Positions 16,898 through 26,529 of a stretch of 64,000 nt of DNA are shown one piece after another. Position numbers and translations under genes: made by a program. The notes below the pieces were generated by a model. It was not told the origin of the DNA and ran no database searches. It saw only the letters and a list, made by a program, of their open reading frames with translations. Origin of the DNA: Uranotaenia lowii (lineage: Eukaryota > Arthropoda > Insecta > Diptera > Culicidae); the NCBI RefSeq assembly GCF_029784155.1, contig NC_073691.1:54135978-54199977 (forward strand), in the 5' to 3' direction. Positions within the stretch are counted from its first letter, which is position 1; every line of letters begins with the position of its first letter.

Positions 16898-18712
16898 CAC
16901 TAGTTTACAAAATTTAAAAAAAATCGTGAACTTGATTAACTGACCAACATTTTTAATGTAAAATCGGGCGCTGAATTTGAAAATGAAATTCAAAAAAATC
17001 TCAGTAGAACCGTTTTTGAGCTATGCTCCAAATATGAAATTTCGAAAAAATTAAAAAAGTTCTTGTACTTAGATTAAAATATCTCGGACGGCATAACAGT
17101 AATTTGAAATCCCTCTTTTGCATATTGAAGGTGATTAAGTTTTCTATCGATCATCTGAACACTGTTTTTGCGTTTGACCAACAGTATTGTTGATATTAGT
17201 GACTTTATGAGAAAAAAAAATTACAAAAAACGCATTTTTTTAGAGAAAATTTTGTTTCAACGAAGGTTTTAGACTCGATGGTAGCATTTAAAAAATCTGA
17301 TTTTCTTTTGTGCTTGAATGTCAATTTAAAGCAAAGATTTGAAGTAGTTATTAATCAAAATCGGTTGAAAGTTGAAGAAGTTATGGCTACTTTACCATAA
17401 CTGAAAATTTTGGAGTTTTTAATAATTTAACGAACCGCAGTACACTTATCATAGTATAGGAAGAATGAAACATGATAAATCTCACTCGCTCCAAGTCAAA
17501 ATTATTTATTAGCTTACCAGAAGGTGACATGCCAAGTTTCAGGAAGATCTGACCATAGGAAGGGGTTGCTTAAGTCTCAAACGTGAATTAAATTTTGAGG
17601 TATTTTGCCCGGAAGGAACGAAAAATACTGGTTTTTCATCAATAACTTTTTTCGTCTCTAGCTGATTGTTTTTTATGGTTGATTTTCTTAAAGCCTAAGT
17701 TGAGACAAATATTTTACCCGAAGACTGTAACTCGATTGGATTTGAAACAGAAAAGTTATTGCGGTTCAAAGGCCGCAAATTTTGTCCAACACGCAATGAG
17801 TACTTTTTACCCATTGCATTTTATACGACAATTTTTGACCAAAATACAATATTTGAACCGCAATAACTTTTCTGCTTCAAATCCAATCGAGTTACAGTCT
17901 TCAGGTGAAATATTTGTCTCAACTTAGGCTTTAAGAAAATCAACCATAAAAAACAATCAGCTAGAGACGAAAAAAGTTATTGATGAAAAACCAGTATTTT
18001 TCGTTCCTTCCGGGCAAAATACCTCAAAATTTAATTCACGTTTGAGACTTAAGCAACCCCTTCCTATGGTCAGATCTTCCTGAAACTTGGCATGTGACCT
18101 TCTGGTAAGCTAATAAATAATTTTGACTTGGAGCGAGTGAGATTTATCATGTTTCATTCTTCCTATACTATGATAAGTGTACTGCGGTTCGTTAAATTAT
18201 TAAAACTCCAAAATTTTCAGTTATGCTAAAGTAGCCATAACTTCTTCAATTTTCAACCGATTTTGATAAATAACCACTTTAAATCTTTGTTTTAAATTGA
18301 CATTCTAGCGCAAAAGAAAATCAGATTTTTTAAATGCTACCATCGAGTCTAAAACCTTCGTTGAAACAAAATTTTCTCTAAAAAAATGCGTTTTTTTTAA
18401 ATTTTTTTCTCATAAAGTCACTAATATCAACAATACTGTTGGTCAAACGCAAAAACAGTGTTCAGATGATCGATAGAAAACTTAATCACCTTCAATATGC
18501 AAAAGAGGGATTTCAAATTACTGTTATGCCGTCCGAGATATTTTAATCTAAGTACAAAAACTTTTTTAATTTTTTCGAAATTTCATATTTGGAGCATAGC
18601 TCAAAAACGCTTCTACTGAGATTTTTTTGAATTTCATTTTCAAATTCAGCGCCCGATTTTACATTGGAAATGACCTTCAGTTTATTGAGTTCAAAAATGC
18701 TGTAAACTAGTG
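16898..18712. mobile_element. CACTA-like palindromic (foldback) DNA element
   Basis: The two halves are near-perfect inverted repeats (arms about 16898-17770 and 17852-18712) around an 81-bp centre. Both ends read CACTAGTTTACA inward and are flanked by TTA (16895-16897 and 18713-18715). A CACTA start with a 3-bp duplication is the signature of the CACTA/EnSpm superfamily. No transposase is encoded, so it would be a non-autonomous element mobilised in trans. The inner part of each arm (from about 17520) resembles the arms of the hAT-like MITEs at 11411 and 48809. Confidence 0.65.
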
Positions 18713-18856
18713 TTATTTTGTTGAGTAGAGTGGCTCAAATAAGCAGATTGTTATGTGAAGTTTACATGCAAAATTTAAGTCAAATAGCACAAGAAGGGCC
18801 TCTAGTTTGTAAATAAATTTGAAATATTATCTTCGGGTAGCTATTATTTCATCAAT

Positions 18857-19760
18857 AACCGTCAAACGGGGCATTATGCAACAGCCGGGTTAGATGCTAC
18901 ATTTGTATACCACCTCAAGAGGTGTTATTTTTCATTTGAACAAAATGTAGTGAAGTTATCATTTAATGATAACAAAATAATGATGACTAATTTCCTAACA
19001 TCCTGAGATAGATTTTTAAATATTTTGATTCTCATTAAAAAAAATTCAAATTAAAAAAATTGTGCCATAGATGTACCTACATTTTTTTAATATTTTTCAA
19101 ATGCCCTTATAACATACCTCGCCTATATCAACACTGTTGGTGTGATTTTTTTTTTTGGAAAATCATTTGAATAATTCAGTTACCAATCTGGGTTGAAAAT
19201 TCAATAAAATGCAAATCAAAGATTCATCTTTTAAATCTTGATTCTAAATATCATCTATCATAACATGAACTTTTATAATTTAAGCTAGATGATTTTTCAC
19301 CCCTTAATGTACGCAGCACCTTTATGGTTTTAAAATCATTTTTGACAGAAAATCATATAATGAACTTTTATGATTTAATCTAGATAATTTTTTACCCCTA
19401 AATGTATGCAGAACCTTTGTGATTTGAAATCATTTTTGACAGAAAAACATAACATGAACTTTAATGATTGAAACAAGATAATTTTTTACCCCTAAATGTA
19501 TGCAGCATCTTTGTGGTTTTGAAATCATTTTTGACAGAAAAACATAACATGAACTTTTATGATTTAAGCTAGATGATTTTTTACCCATAAATGTATGCAG
19601 CACCTTTATAGTTTTGAAATCATTTTTGACAGAAAATTGTAAAATTTTATTCGAACAAAACAAAAACTTACTGCATTTGGTGCTTTATGCGTTATGACAT
19701 CAGAAATATATCTTAAACTACAAATTTTCAAACGTTTTCATTTGATTTTTTCATTTATTG
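18857..19760 (+). mobile_element. MITE of the ACCGTCAAACGGGGCA family, truncated on the right
   Basis: It begins AACCGTCAAACGGGGCAT at 18857. Its interior matches, in inverted orientation, the complete copy at 49611-50474: a shared GTTATCATT-AATGATAAC palindrome block and a shared GTGATGTCATAACGCATAAA-like block. The opposite terminal repeat is absent, so this copy is truncated near 19760. The centre is expanded by a minisatellite. Confidence 0.65.
19260..19645 (+). repeat. ~95-bp minisatellite inside a MITE, about 4 units
   Basis: The word CATTTTTGACAGAAAA recurs at 19338, 19431, 19526 and 19621 (spacings 93, 95, 95), along with CATAACATGAACTTT and CCCTAAATGTATGCAG words. The related MITE at 49611-50474 has one unit only, so the array arose by local expansion. 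Confidence 0.85.
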
Positions 19761-19764
19761 TTGC

Positions 19765-21754
19765 CACTTATCAAGACCTCTTTTAGAAAGGTGAAAATCG
19801 TATGTTTTTGTAGATTTGAAAATAGCTGGGGAAGCAATAATTTTTCTGACTACGTAATTTTGATGTCCTATCAACCTTAAGCCTTTTGATTTACAAGCAG
19901 AATGATTATCTGTGGACGTTAAGTTTTTAAAAGCCATGTAGGTTGATAAGTGTGCAGGATGTTCTTGTTTACAATACTTCTTTCAACACCAGCCGATTTC
20001 TTTGTAAAACATATTATCTGAAAGCCTTAACTTCGACAATCGTTTTACATGAACATTGAATGTTAATTAGAGTTACAATGTTAACGTTGTTTAGGTACGA
20101 ATATAGTCTAAAATTCGTTTTGCTTACATCGTCGCACAGCCACCCCCATCAGCCAGCCAGCAGCTGTGAGCTTCTTGAAGCAGTCAAATATGTAGGCCTA
20201 ACTCGAAGCAATTCTGAAATGTCACACGCAAAGTTATTTCTCCCAGGGAGGCCTCTTTGGGAGGAGCTCAGAGCCTCTGAGGGAGCAAAGAGTGACTGGC
20301 GCTCCTAGCGATTCTGGCGGTAAGAGATGCGAGAAAGAGTGGTTTTCGACTGCCAGGAGTTTGGGAGTTCCTCCTCAATGAGTGGTACTGCTCTCGCCTC
20401 TTATGAGTCATGCCTCAGGATGCGTCCGAAGCCTGCACCCAAGTGCAGAAAATACACATTGCATGAATGGCGGAATTGCGGTCGTTTCGCGGTGTAAATT
20501 ATTTCGATATTGACTATTTTTTGAAGAAAAAATAAAAATTTGTGGGATGTTGCTCAAATTTACAAGGAAGAGTGTCTTAATTGCCATGTGTTAAAGGTGT
20601 TTATGGTTAAGTGAAAGTGAAAATAGTATTCCAAATAAATGAAACATCAGTAGAATAATCTGCAAACGCGTGTCTGCTTGGGAATAGGGAAGAATAAATT
20701 TAAATCAATAAACTGATAGAGTAGTTGAATTGCAAAATTATCCAAGAATCTATTCGAGTTCTGGGAAGCTCTGGGAAAAATGTGTTTCGACTGGATGGTT
20801 TCACGTCGTTCGGCCTTTCTGTTGGAACTCGTTCGATGCATTTTATATTGCATTTTAGTGCCCAATGTGTGAAAATCTTGAAAGCTTGAGGCAAATGATA
20901 AAATATGGACATCCAAATGTGTTTGGTGAAAATGAAACTGGAACTGCAAATGGTTATTGCCACGTAAAAAAAACGCGTGTTTTAACTAGTCGGCATTTTC
21001 CTTCTGTTGTAACGTGTTTGTGCATGAGCCGAATTTCCCCAGCTTGCTGCGATTGATTGTAATGATTGAGCTTGCTGGCTAGTGAGAAATAACCGCAATA
21101 TTAAAAAAAAAGAATGAATGTTGTTGGTTTTTGTCGGCTGGATGCAGTTGTGTAGTGGAATTTTTGCTTAGTGATTGCTTGTTTAAACGAAGTGGAATTG
21201 GAATTCGTGCTTAGTGATTGCTTGTTTAAACGAAGAGCATGATAAGACACGAATCCAGAACTGTCATCTGATGCTGAAGAAGGAATATGGATTGGCTTGT
21301 GCAGAAAACAGCTGGCTTCAAGTTAAACCAGTTGCCTATCAGAAAACGCATTCCTCGCATGGAAAAAAAAAATAGGAATTAATTCCTACCACTTGGTGAG
21401 ATTGTTCTTTTTTTACTTTCTTTCTTTGATATTTTGATTTCAACTGTATAATTTTTATCGTTCAATCAGATGCCAGCTGGCCAGGTATATACACGGATGC
21501 CGGAATACCTGTAGTAAATGTATAGTATTGAACATGTTATACATTTTGAACTGGTTGCGTACCTGGTCGAATTGTTCTTCCAAAAGTATACTTACATTGA
21601 CACATAAAACATACACTTCATACATAACAGTTCACACGAAGCCATGGTGCCGGGTATGGAATCTCAGGGTCATATAATAATAAATTTTAATCCATACTTT
21701 GGTCAAACTGCGGTGAATCCGTGCACCCATGGTGGATTATCAACATACAACATA
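19765..21754. other. Noncoding stretch, no gene seen; two local duplications
   Basis: A GC-richer block at 20120-20470 shows faint inverted similarity to 16495-16800 (shared words GCAGGCTTCGGA and CGCTAGGAG). A 27-bp direct duplication sits at 21166-21192 and 21209-21235 (GCTTAGTGATTGC, ending AAACGAAG). No convincing reading frame is present. Confidence 0.45.
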
Positions 21755-21780
21755 CATCTTAGTTTTAGTTCGTCTCGTGA
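21755..21780 (+). repeat. 26-bp direct repeat, right copy
   Basis: Identical to 16474-16499. Confidence 0.7.
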
Positions 21781-21979
21781 CGAGAAAATAATCTTTTCGT
21801 GCGAGGAAAAATTTTGCCTTTCGAAGCAACCGTAAGATTTCCGTTCAAAAAGGCGAATCTGAATATTTCTCCCGATGGTAAATCACCCAAATCAGCTTTG
21901 GAATATGAGGGTAGGTACCAGATTTAAGTTTCATTTAAATTTAAATTATGATCCGTAAATTACATTCATGCTATTGTAG

Positions 21980-22540
21980 GGTGTGGCATCTTTCACTTTC
22001 CCCGCCAACATCTATCTGCGATTGAAGTACCGCAATATCAACAATCTCCGCATGGACGAATCCAAGGACCTGAAAGAACTATGCCGTAACTTCAAGGTAT
22101 GGGAACAAGCAGCAGGAAATCTCATCTTAGTCTAATCGATTCTTGACAGCTGCGAAAGCAACATCCGATCAAGAATAAGGGCCAGCTGATCAAATCCGGG
22201 ATAGTTTGTGCTGTGCTGAGTCAGCTGTCTGCTGGATCGGCTGCCCTTTTGTTTGTGGTTGATCATTTTTGACAAGTGAGTAATTTCTAACTTCAGAAAA
22301 AGGACGTTAGTTTTTAATAATTCAGAAACGACATGGAGCACATGACCAATATGGTGTTTTTCGCGGACTTGTCTATGTATGAGACTGATCGACTGAATTG
22401 GCCATGCAACTGAATCCATCAGTAGGAAGATATTTGACTGGTAGCTGGCATCATCATTATATTCGGTATATTGGTTCTCACATCTGCCTTCGTAGATAAC
22501 ATTCCCGTTACAGTCATGAAGGGAAAAATAGTCATTACCG
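21980..22540 (+). pseudogene. OCA2/P-protein-like transporter gene fragment, broken
   Basis: Conceptual translation gives three blocks resembling the P protein (OCA2), a 12-membrane-segment anion transporter family member of melanosomes and lysosome-related organelles. Block 1 (21980-22120) reads YLRLKYRNINNLRMDESKDL and KVWEQAAGNL. Block 2 (about 22143-22270) reads LRKQHPIKNKGQLIKS. Block 3 (about 22325-22540) reads RNDMEHM, then IIIIFGILVLTSAFVDNIPV with the family's AFVDNIP signature. Block 1 is preceded by AG (TTGTAG at 21974-21979), as at a splice acceptor. Stops, frameshifts and internal deletions break the frame. It may be a captured host-gene fragment or the residue of a decayed gene. 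Identification is by motif memory, not by search. Confidence 0.6.
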
Positions 22541-22559
22541 TTTGTTATAAATCTTCTTT

Positions 22560-23143
22560 CGGGTTATTATAGAAAATGATCTTTTCGTGTATAGATATGT
22601 TGTGAATGCTAGGAAGAATAATGAAAACCATCACGGTTCTATCAAATTGTTAATATGTTAAAGTTTGTTAAATTAACTTGAAAAATACAATGCTTTTGCC
22701 AGCCTTTATTTCAGAACCTAAATTATAGTTTCTAAACCATCGGAAAGTTATAACTGCACAAATGAATTTAATCGAATAAAATATACCATTAATTCTTTCA
22801 TAAGAAACGATTGAATCAACTGTAAATATAATTGAATTAACTATTCAGGTATATTTGAATTATTACTACTATAATTATCACTATACTTATAGTTGAAACA
22901 ACCATACAATTGTAGTGGAATCTATCATATGTATCGTTGAATGAGGAATGTCAATCATACATATGAAGGTGAATCAATTATATTTAGGAAGCACAAAATC
23001 AACCATCAAAATCTAGTTGAATCTATTATATATATTTTAAGATGCAGAAAAACAATATTATATATATAGTTAAAAAGTTAATATTTATATTTGGTGGAGA
23101 ACAATCAAAAATATGATTGAATATAATTTGAATAATATTGAAT
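22560..23143. other. AT-rich block with recurrent ATTGAAT/AATCAAT words
   Basis: Very AT-rich, with repeated GTTGAATCTA and ATTGAAT words on both strands, like 16150-16470. No coding potential. It may be the subterminal region of the putative element 16136-26524. Confidence 0.4.
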
Positions 23144-23158
23144 GTACTATACTTTTTT
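23144..23158 (+). repeat. 15-bp target-site duplication, left
   Basis: GTACTATACTTTTTT, identical to 26503-26517; it flanks the RTE-A copy 2 insertion. Confidence 0.9.
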
Positions 23159-23160
23159 GA

Positions 23161-23804
23161 TTTTCTGTTCGGCCATCTCGGGATACCCAAGTGACCTTAT
23201 GTGCTGGTCGATGGGGGAAGAGCGATCCACCGATCACCATGTTGTTGTTGCCACAAAATTCTACAAACAGCTCTCCGTTTTCGCTCATCTGTCCTAGGCC
23301 ATGGCGCCCCATGATGCGCTCAAGGTCCTGATTGTCGGAGCCAATTTTTGCGTTGAAGTCGCCCAAATGGATTTGAATGTCACCCTTCGGAATTCTCTCA
23401 ACCACGCTGTTCAGTTGACTGTAAAACTGCTCTTTCTCCTGCAAGTCGGCAACGTCAGTTGGCGCATAACACTGGACCATTGTAAGGTTTCTAACCCGTG
23501 TTCTAAATCTGGCTACGATTATTCTTTCGTTTATCGGTTCCCATCTAATGAGGGCCGCGTAGGCCTGCGGGCTTAACAGGAAACCAACTCCTCGTTCCCG
23601 AGTAGCATGTTCTCCTCGTATGCCAGAGTAAAGCAGGACTTGCCCGGACTGTGTCTTGTGTTCTCCAGTATTAGGCCAACGGACTTCGCTCAGTCCCAGA
23701 ATTTCAAGCTTGAGGCGGCTAGCCTCTCTAGCAAGTTGTTCCAGTTTGCCTTGTTGGGCAAGGGTTAAAACATTCCAAGTTCCAATTCGTGTCCGTGTTT
23801 TCAT
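23161..23804 (-). pseudogene. RTE-A endonuclease domain, inverted
   Basis: Reading the minus strand from an ATG at 23804, the order is RIGTWNVLTL (EN motif I, with the catalytic Asn), ILGLSEVRW (catalytic Glu), VQCYAPT, IHLGDFNAKIG (catalytic Asp and Asn), GRHGLGQ and KVTWVSRDGR. The frame then leaves the element at 23159. The last EN motif (SDHHLV) lies at about 24280 on the opposite strand, so the domain is split by the inversion. The family is the exonuclease/endonuclease/phosphatase fold that nicks target DNA. The frame has no stops before the break. Confidence 0.88.
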
Positions 23805-24185
23805 GCTAAAAGTCGTCGCCAAAGTTCCAGATCGATCATTTCTTTCGGATTCCGTAACAAGTTATGAATCGGGAGCAGTAGGTTGTTAGCCTAAAGTCCC
23901 TATCCCGCGATGGGGCTGCCATCTTGGACTTAGCTGGCGGGAGCCGCATTTCATAAATTCAGCTGCTTGCTGCAAGACAGACGCTGTTTGAGCCGCCCCT
24001 GACCTGGAGAACAGACGCTCGGTTGTTGTTGCACGCCGCCCCTGACCTGGAGAACAGACGCGTGCGGCCACCTTCTCAGTCTGCATGCGACCAAAGCATC
24101 CACCGGGGTTGGGTACCCGATCTCCGCTTAGGTTACTCGCACCCCAGCTGGCACCGCGGGGAGGTAGAGATAGGAGTTGTGAATA
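23805..24185 (-). other. RTE-A 5' UTR, inverted, with internal 26-bp duplication
   Basis: This noncoding, GC-rich segment precedes the endonuclease on the minus strand. It contains a direct repeat (CCGCCCCTGACCTGGAGAAC near 23994 and 24037, 43 bp apart). It ends where the inverted segment joins the forward segment, near 24185, and would correspond to the 5' end of the LINE RNA. Confidence 0.6.
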
Positions 24186-24190
24186 AGAGG

Positions 24191-26486
24191 TGATCAGAAA
24201 ATCAAATTGACCACATCTGCATCAGCCGAAAATGGAGAAGGAGCCTTCTTGATGTCCGCAACAAGCGAAGCGCAGACATTGCATCTGACCATCACCTCGT
24301 CCTTGACGAGATACGACTGAGAGTTGCGCGTGTCCAACGGCGCGAGGAGAAAGTCGGGTGTCGATACGACGTCCGCCGGTTGGAGAATCCAGAGGTGAAA
24401 AGGGCATACGTTGAACAGCTAGAATCCCGAGCCTCGGAGCTGCCGACAGACGGAACAGTCGAAGAACAGTGGTGTGGAATCAAGAATGCCTTTATCACGA
24501 CGAGCCATGGTACTCTCGGTAAAGTTTGTGGAAGACGAAGTGAATGGATGTCGGATGAAACCTGGAGGATGATCGATGATCGGAGAAAGGCGAAAGTCGG
24601 AATTGAGCAGGCATGTACCGGGTCAGCCAAAGCAGCCGCCCGCTTACGATATGCGGAGCTGGAAAAGGCAGTTAAACGAGCTTGTAGACGAGACAAGAGA
24701 GCCTGGACAAACTCCCTAGCCGAAGAGGGGGAAAGAGCCGCCGCCAATGGAGATATCCGATTACTTTATGACATTTCTCGCCGCCTCAGTGGTGCAAGGA
24801 CTAATGCAAGAATGCCGCTAAAAGACCGAGCAGGTCAGTTATTGACTGATCGAACAGATCAGCTCAAACGATGGACTGAGCACTTCGAACAACTCTTCCG
24901 AGTCACGAATAGCAATGGCCAACAGAACCCGCAGCTTGAAGCGCCAACAGTAAGTCGCATAAATGGCGTCAACTCGGAAGCGCCCTCGCTGGCTGAAATA
25001 GAAGCGGCAATCAAAAACATGAAATCCAACAAAGCACCTGGGATCGATTGCATCCCTGCTGAAATGCTGAAAGCCGACCCTGCCCTGTCAGCACAAATGT
25101 TGCACCGTCTTTTCGCTGACATCTGGGATACTGCAACATTCCCGGCCGACTGGATGCAGGGTATCCTCGTAAAGGTCCCGAAGAAAGGAGACCTGACAGA
25201 GTGCGGTAACTAGCGAGGCATAACGTTGATCTGTACAACCCTCAAAGTACTCTGCAAAGTGATCCTGAACAGGATCCAGGAGAAAATCGACGCTACACTC
25301 CGACGGCAACAAGCTGGATTCCAATCCGGACGATCATGTGTGGACCACATCACAACGCTACGAATCATACTGGAACAAATCAACGAATTCCAGGACTCTC
25401 TTCTGCTGGTGTTCGTTGATTTCGAAAAAGCATTCGACCGACTTTATCATGAAAACATCTGGGCGGCTCTAAGGCGACGAGGGGTCCCAGAGAAACTAGT
25501 CCATCTCATCGAAGCACAATACGAGGCATTTTCGTTCAAGGTCTTGCACGATGGTGTCTTGTCCGAACCAATCCCGGTAACTGCTGGAGTGAGACAAGGA
25601 TGTATCTTATCACCGCTACTTTTCCTCATCGTAATGGATGAGATTCTGACTGGATCGATCGACTGTGCACCGAACCGAGGATTGCCGTGGAATCCTTTAA
25701 CAATGGAGCAACTGAACGACCTTGACCTGGCTGACGATATTGTTTTGCTCGCCCAAACACAACCGGACATGCATAGCAAACTCGACGACCTCACCGAAAG
25801 TTCAAAGGCAGCAGGTCTCAAAGTCAATGTCGGAAAGACCAAGTCGATGGAGATCAACACAGGAAATTCCTCCAGTTTCATGGTAGCTGGGCAACAAGTT
25901 GAGAAAGTGGAGTGCTTGTAGTATCTTGGTAGCCAGATAACGCCTGATGGTGGTACCAGGAAAGACATCGAAACCCGGATCAGAAAGGCCCGATTTGCGT
26001 TTGCGAGTCTCCGAAACATCTGGCGGTCACGCCAGATCTCTCTACGAACAAAAATCCGAATCTTCAACTCAAACGCCAAATCCGTATTGCTGTACGGGTG
26101 CGAAACTTGGTGCACATATGCGGTGACGACGCGAAAACTGCAAGTATTTGTAAACCGCTGCCTGCGGAACATCATCCGTGCTTGGTGGCCTGGCAACTGG
26201 ATCTCAAATGAGGAACTACATCGCCGGTGTCATCAAATGGCGCTAGAAATCGAGATTCAGGAACATAAGTGGAGATGGATTGGGCACACGTTGCGAAAAG
26301 AATCCAGAAGGACATCGAAGAAGAAGCAGACGCAGAAACTCGTGGCGGCGAAGCCTAGCCGCTGAAATCCGAACTGTCGACGAGAATCTTGACTGGGACC
26401 AGGTGAAGACGCTGGCTCCGGATCGTCAACAGTGGAGGTCTTTTACCACGGCCCTATGCACCGGAGGATCGGCGCGGGATCATTAA
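24191..26486 (+). pseudogene. RTE-A endonuclease end plus reverse transcriptase, broken
   Basis: The frame restarts at ENQIDHIC, just past the inversion, and runs through SDHHLV to the RT: SNKAPGIDCIP, FVDFEKAFDRL, GVRQGC and LADDIVLL. A TAG at 25211-25213 replaces the Trp codon of copy 1 (N-W-RGIT). A second TAG at 25919 precedes YLGSQITPDGG. A frameshift near 26290-26300 separates LYGCETW...WRWIGHTLR from the C-terminal block SWRRSLAAEIRTVDENLDW, which ends ARDH-stop at 26484. Apart from these lesions it follows copy 1 closely, so the element is recent but dead. Confidence 0.88.
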
Positions 26487-26502
26487 GTAAGTAAGTAAGT
26501 AA

Positions 26503-26517
26503 GTACTATACTTTTTT
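26503..26517 (+). repeat. 15-bp target-site duplication, right
   Basis: GTACTATACTTTTTT, directly after the TAAG tail; it overlaps the right 14-bp inverted repeat at 26511-26524. Confidence 0.9.
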
Positions 26518-26529
26518 CTCCGTGAATAT

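Larger units (their letters stand above)
23159..26502 (+). mobile_element. RTE-like LINE family A, copy 2, near full length with 5' inversion
   Basis: The 3' segment (about 24190-26502) is on the plus strand and ends in a short TAAG repeat. The 5' segment (23159-24185: 5' UTR and endonuclease) is inverted. The two break in the same endonuclease codons (Glu-Asn-Gln), sharing CAGAAAATCA. A 15-bp duplication flanks the whole. This layout (TSD, inverted 5' part, forward 3' part, tail, TSD) is the product of twin priming known from L1. The summed length, about 3.3 kb, matches a complete RTE element. Confidence 0.88.
16136..26524. mobile_element. Possible large TIR-bounded element containing nested insertions
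   Basis: A perfect 14-bp inverted repeat (CACGGAGAAAAAAG at 16136-16149, its complement at 26511-26524) bounds the region. Just inside both ends are AT-rich blocks (16150-16470 and 22750-23143) full of ATTGATT and AATCAAT words, which suits subterminal repeats of one element. The interior holds a CACTA-like palindrome, a MITE, a host-gene fragment and an RTE insertion at the right end. No target-site duplication is visible and no transposase was found, so the assignment is tentative; the two ends could belong to separate elements of one family. Confidence 0.35.

Noticed and set aside
22097..22152. Intron (GTATGG to CAG) within the OCA2-like fragment
   Set aside because: The bases after GT translate to VWEQAA, which fits the family as coding sequence; the break is better explained by deletion.
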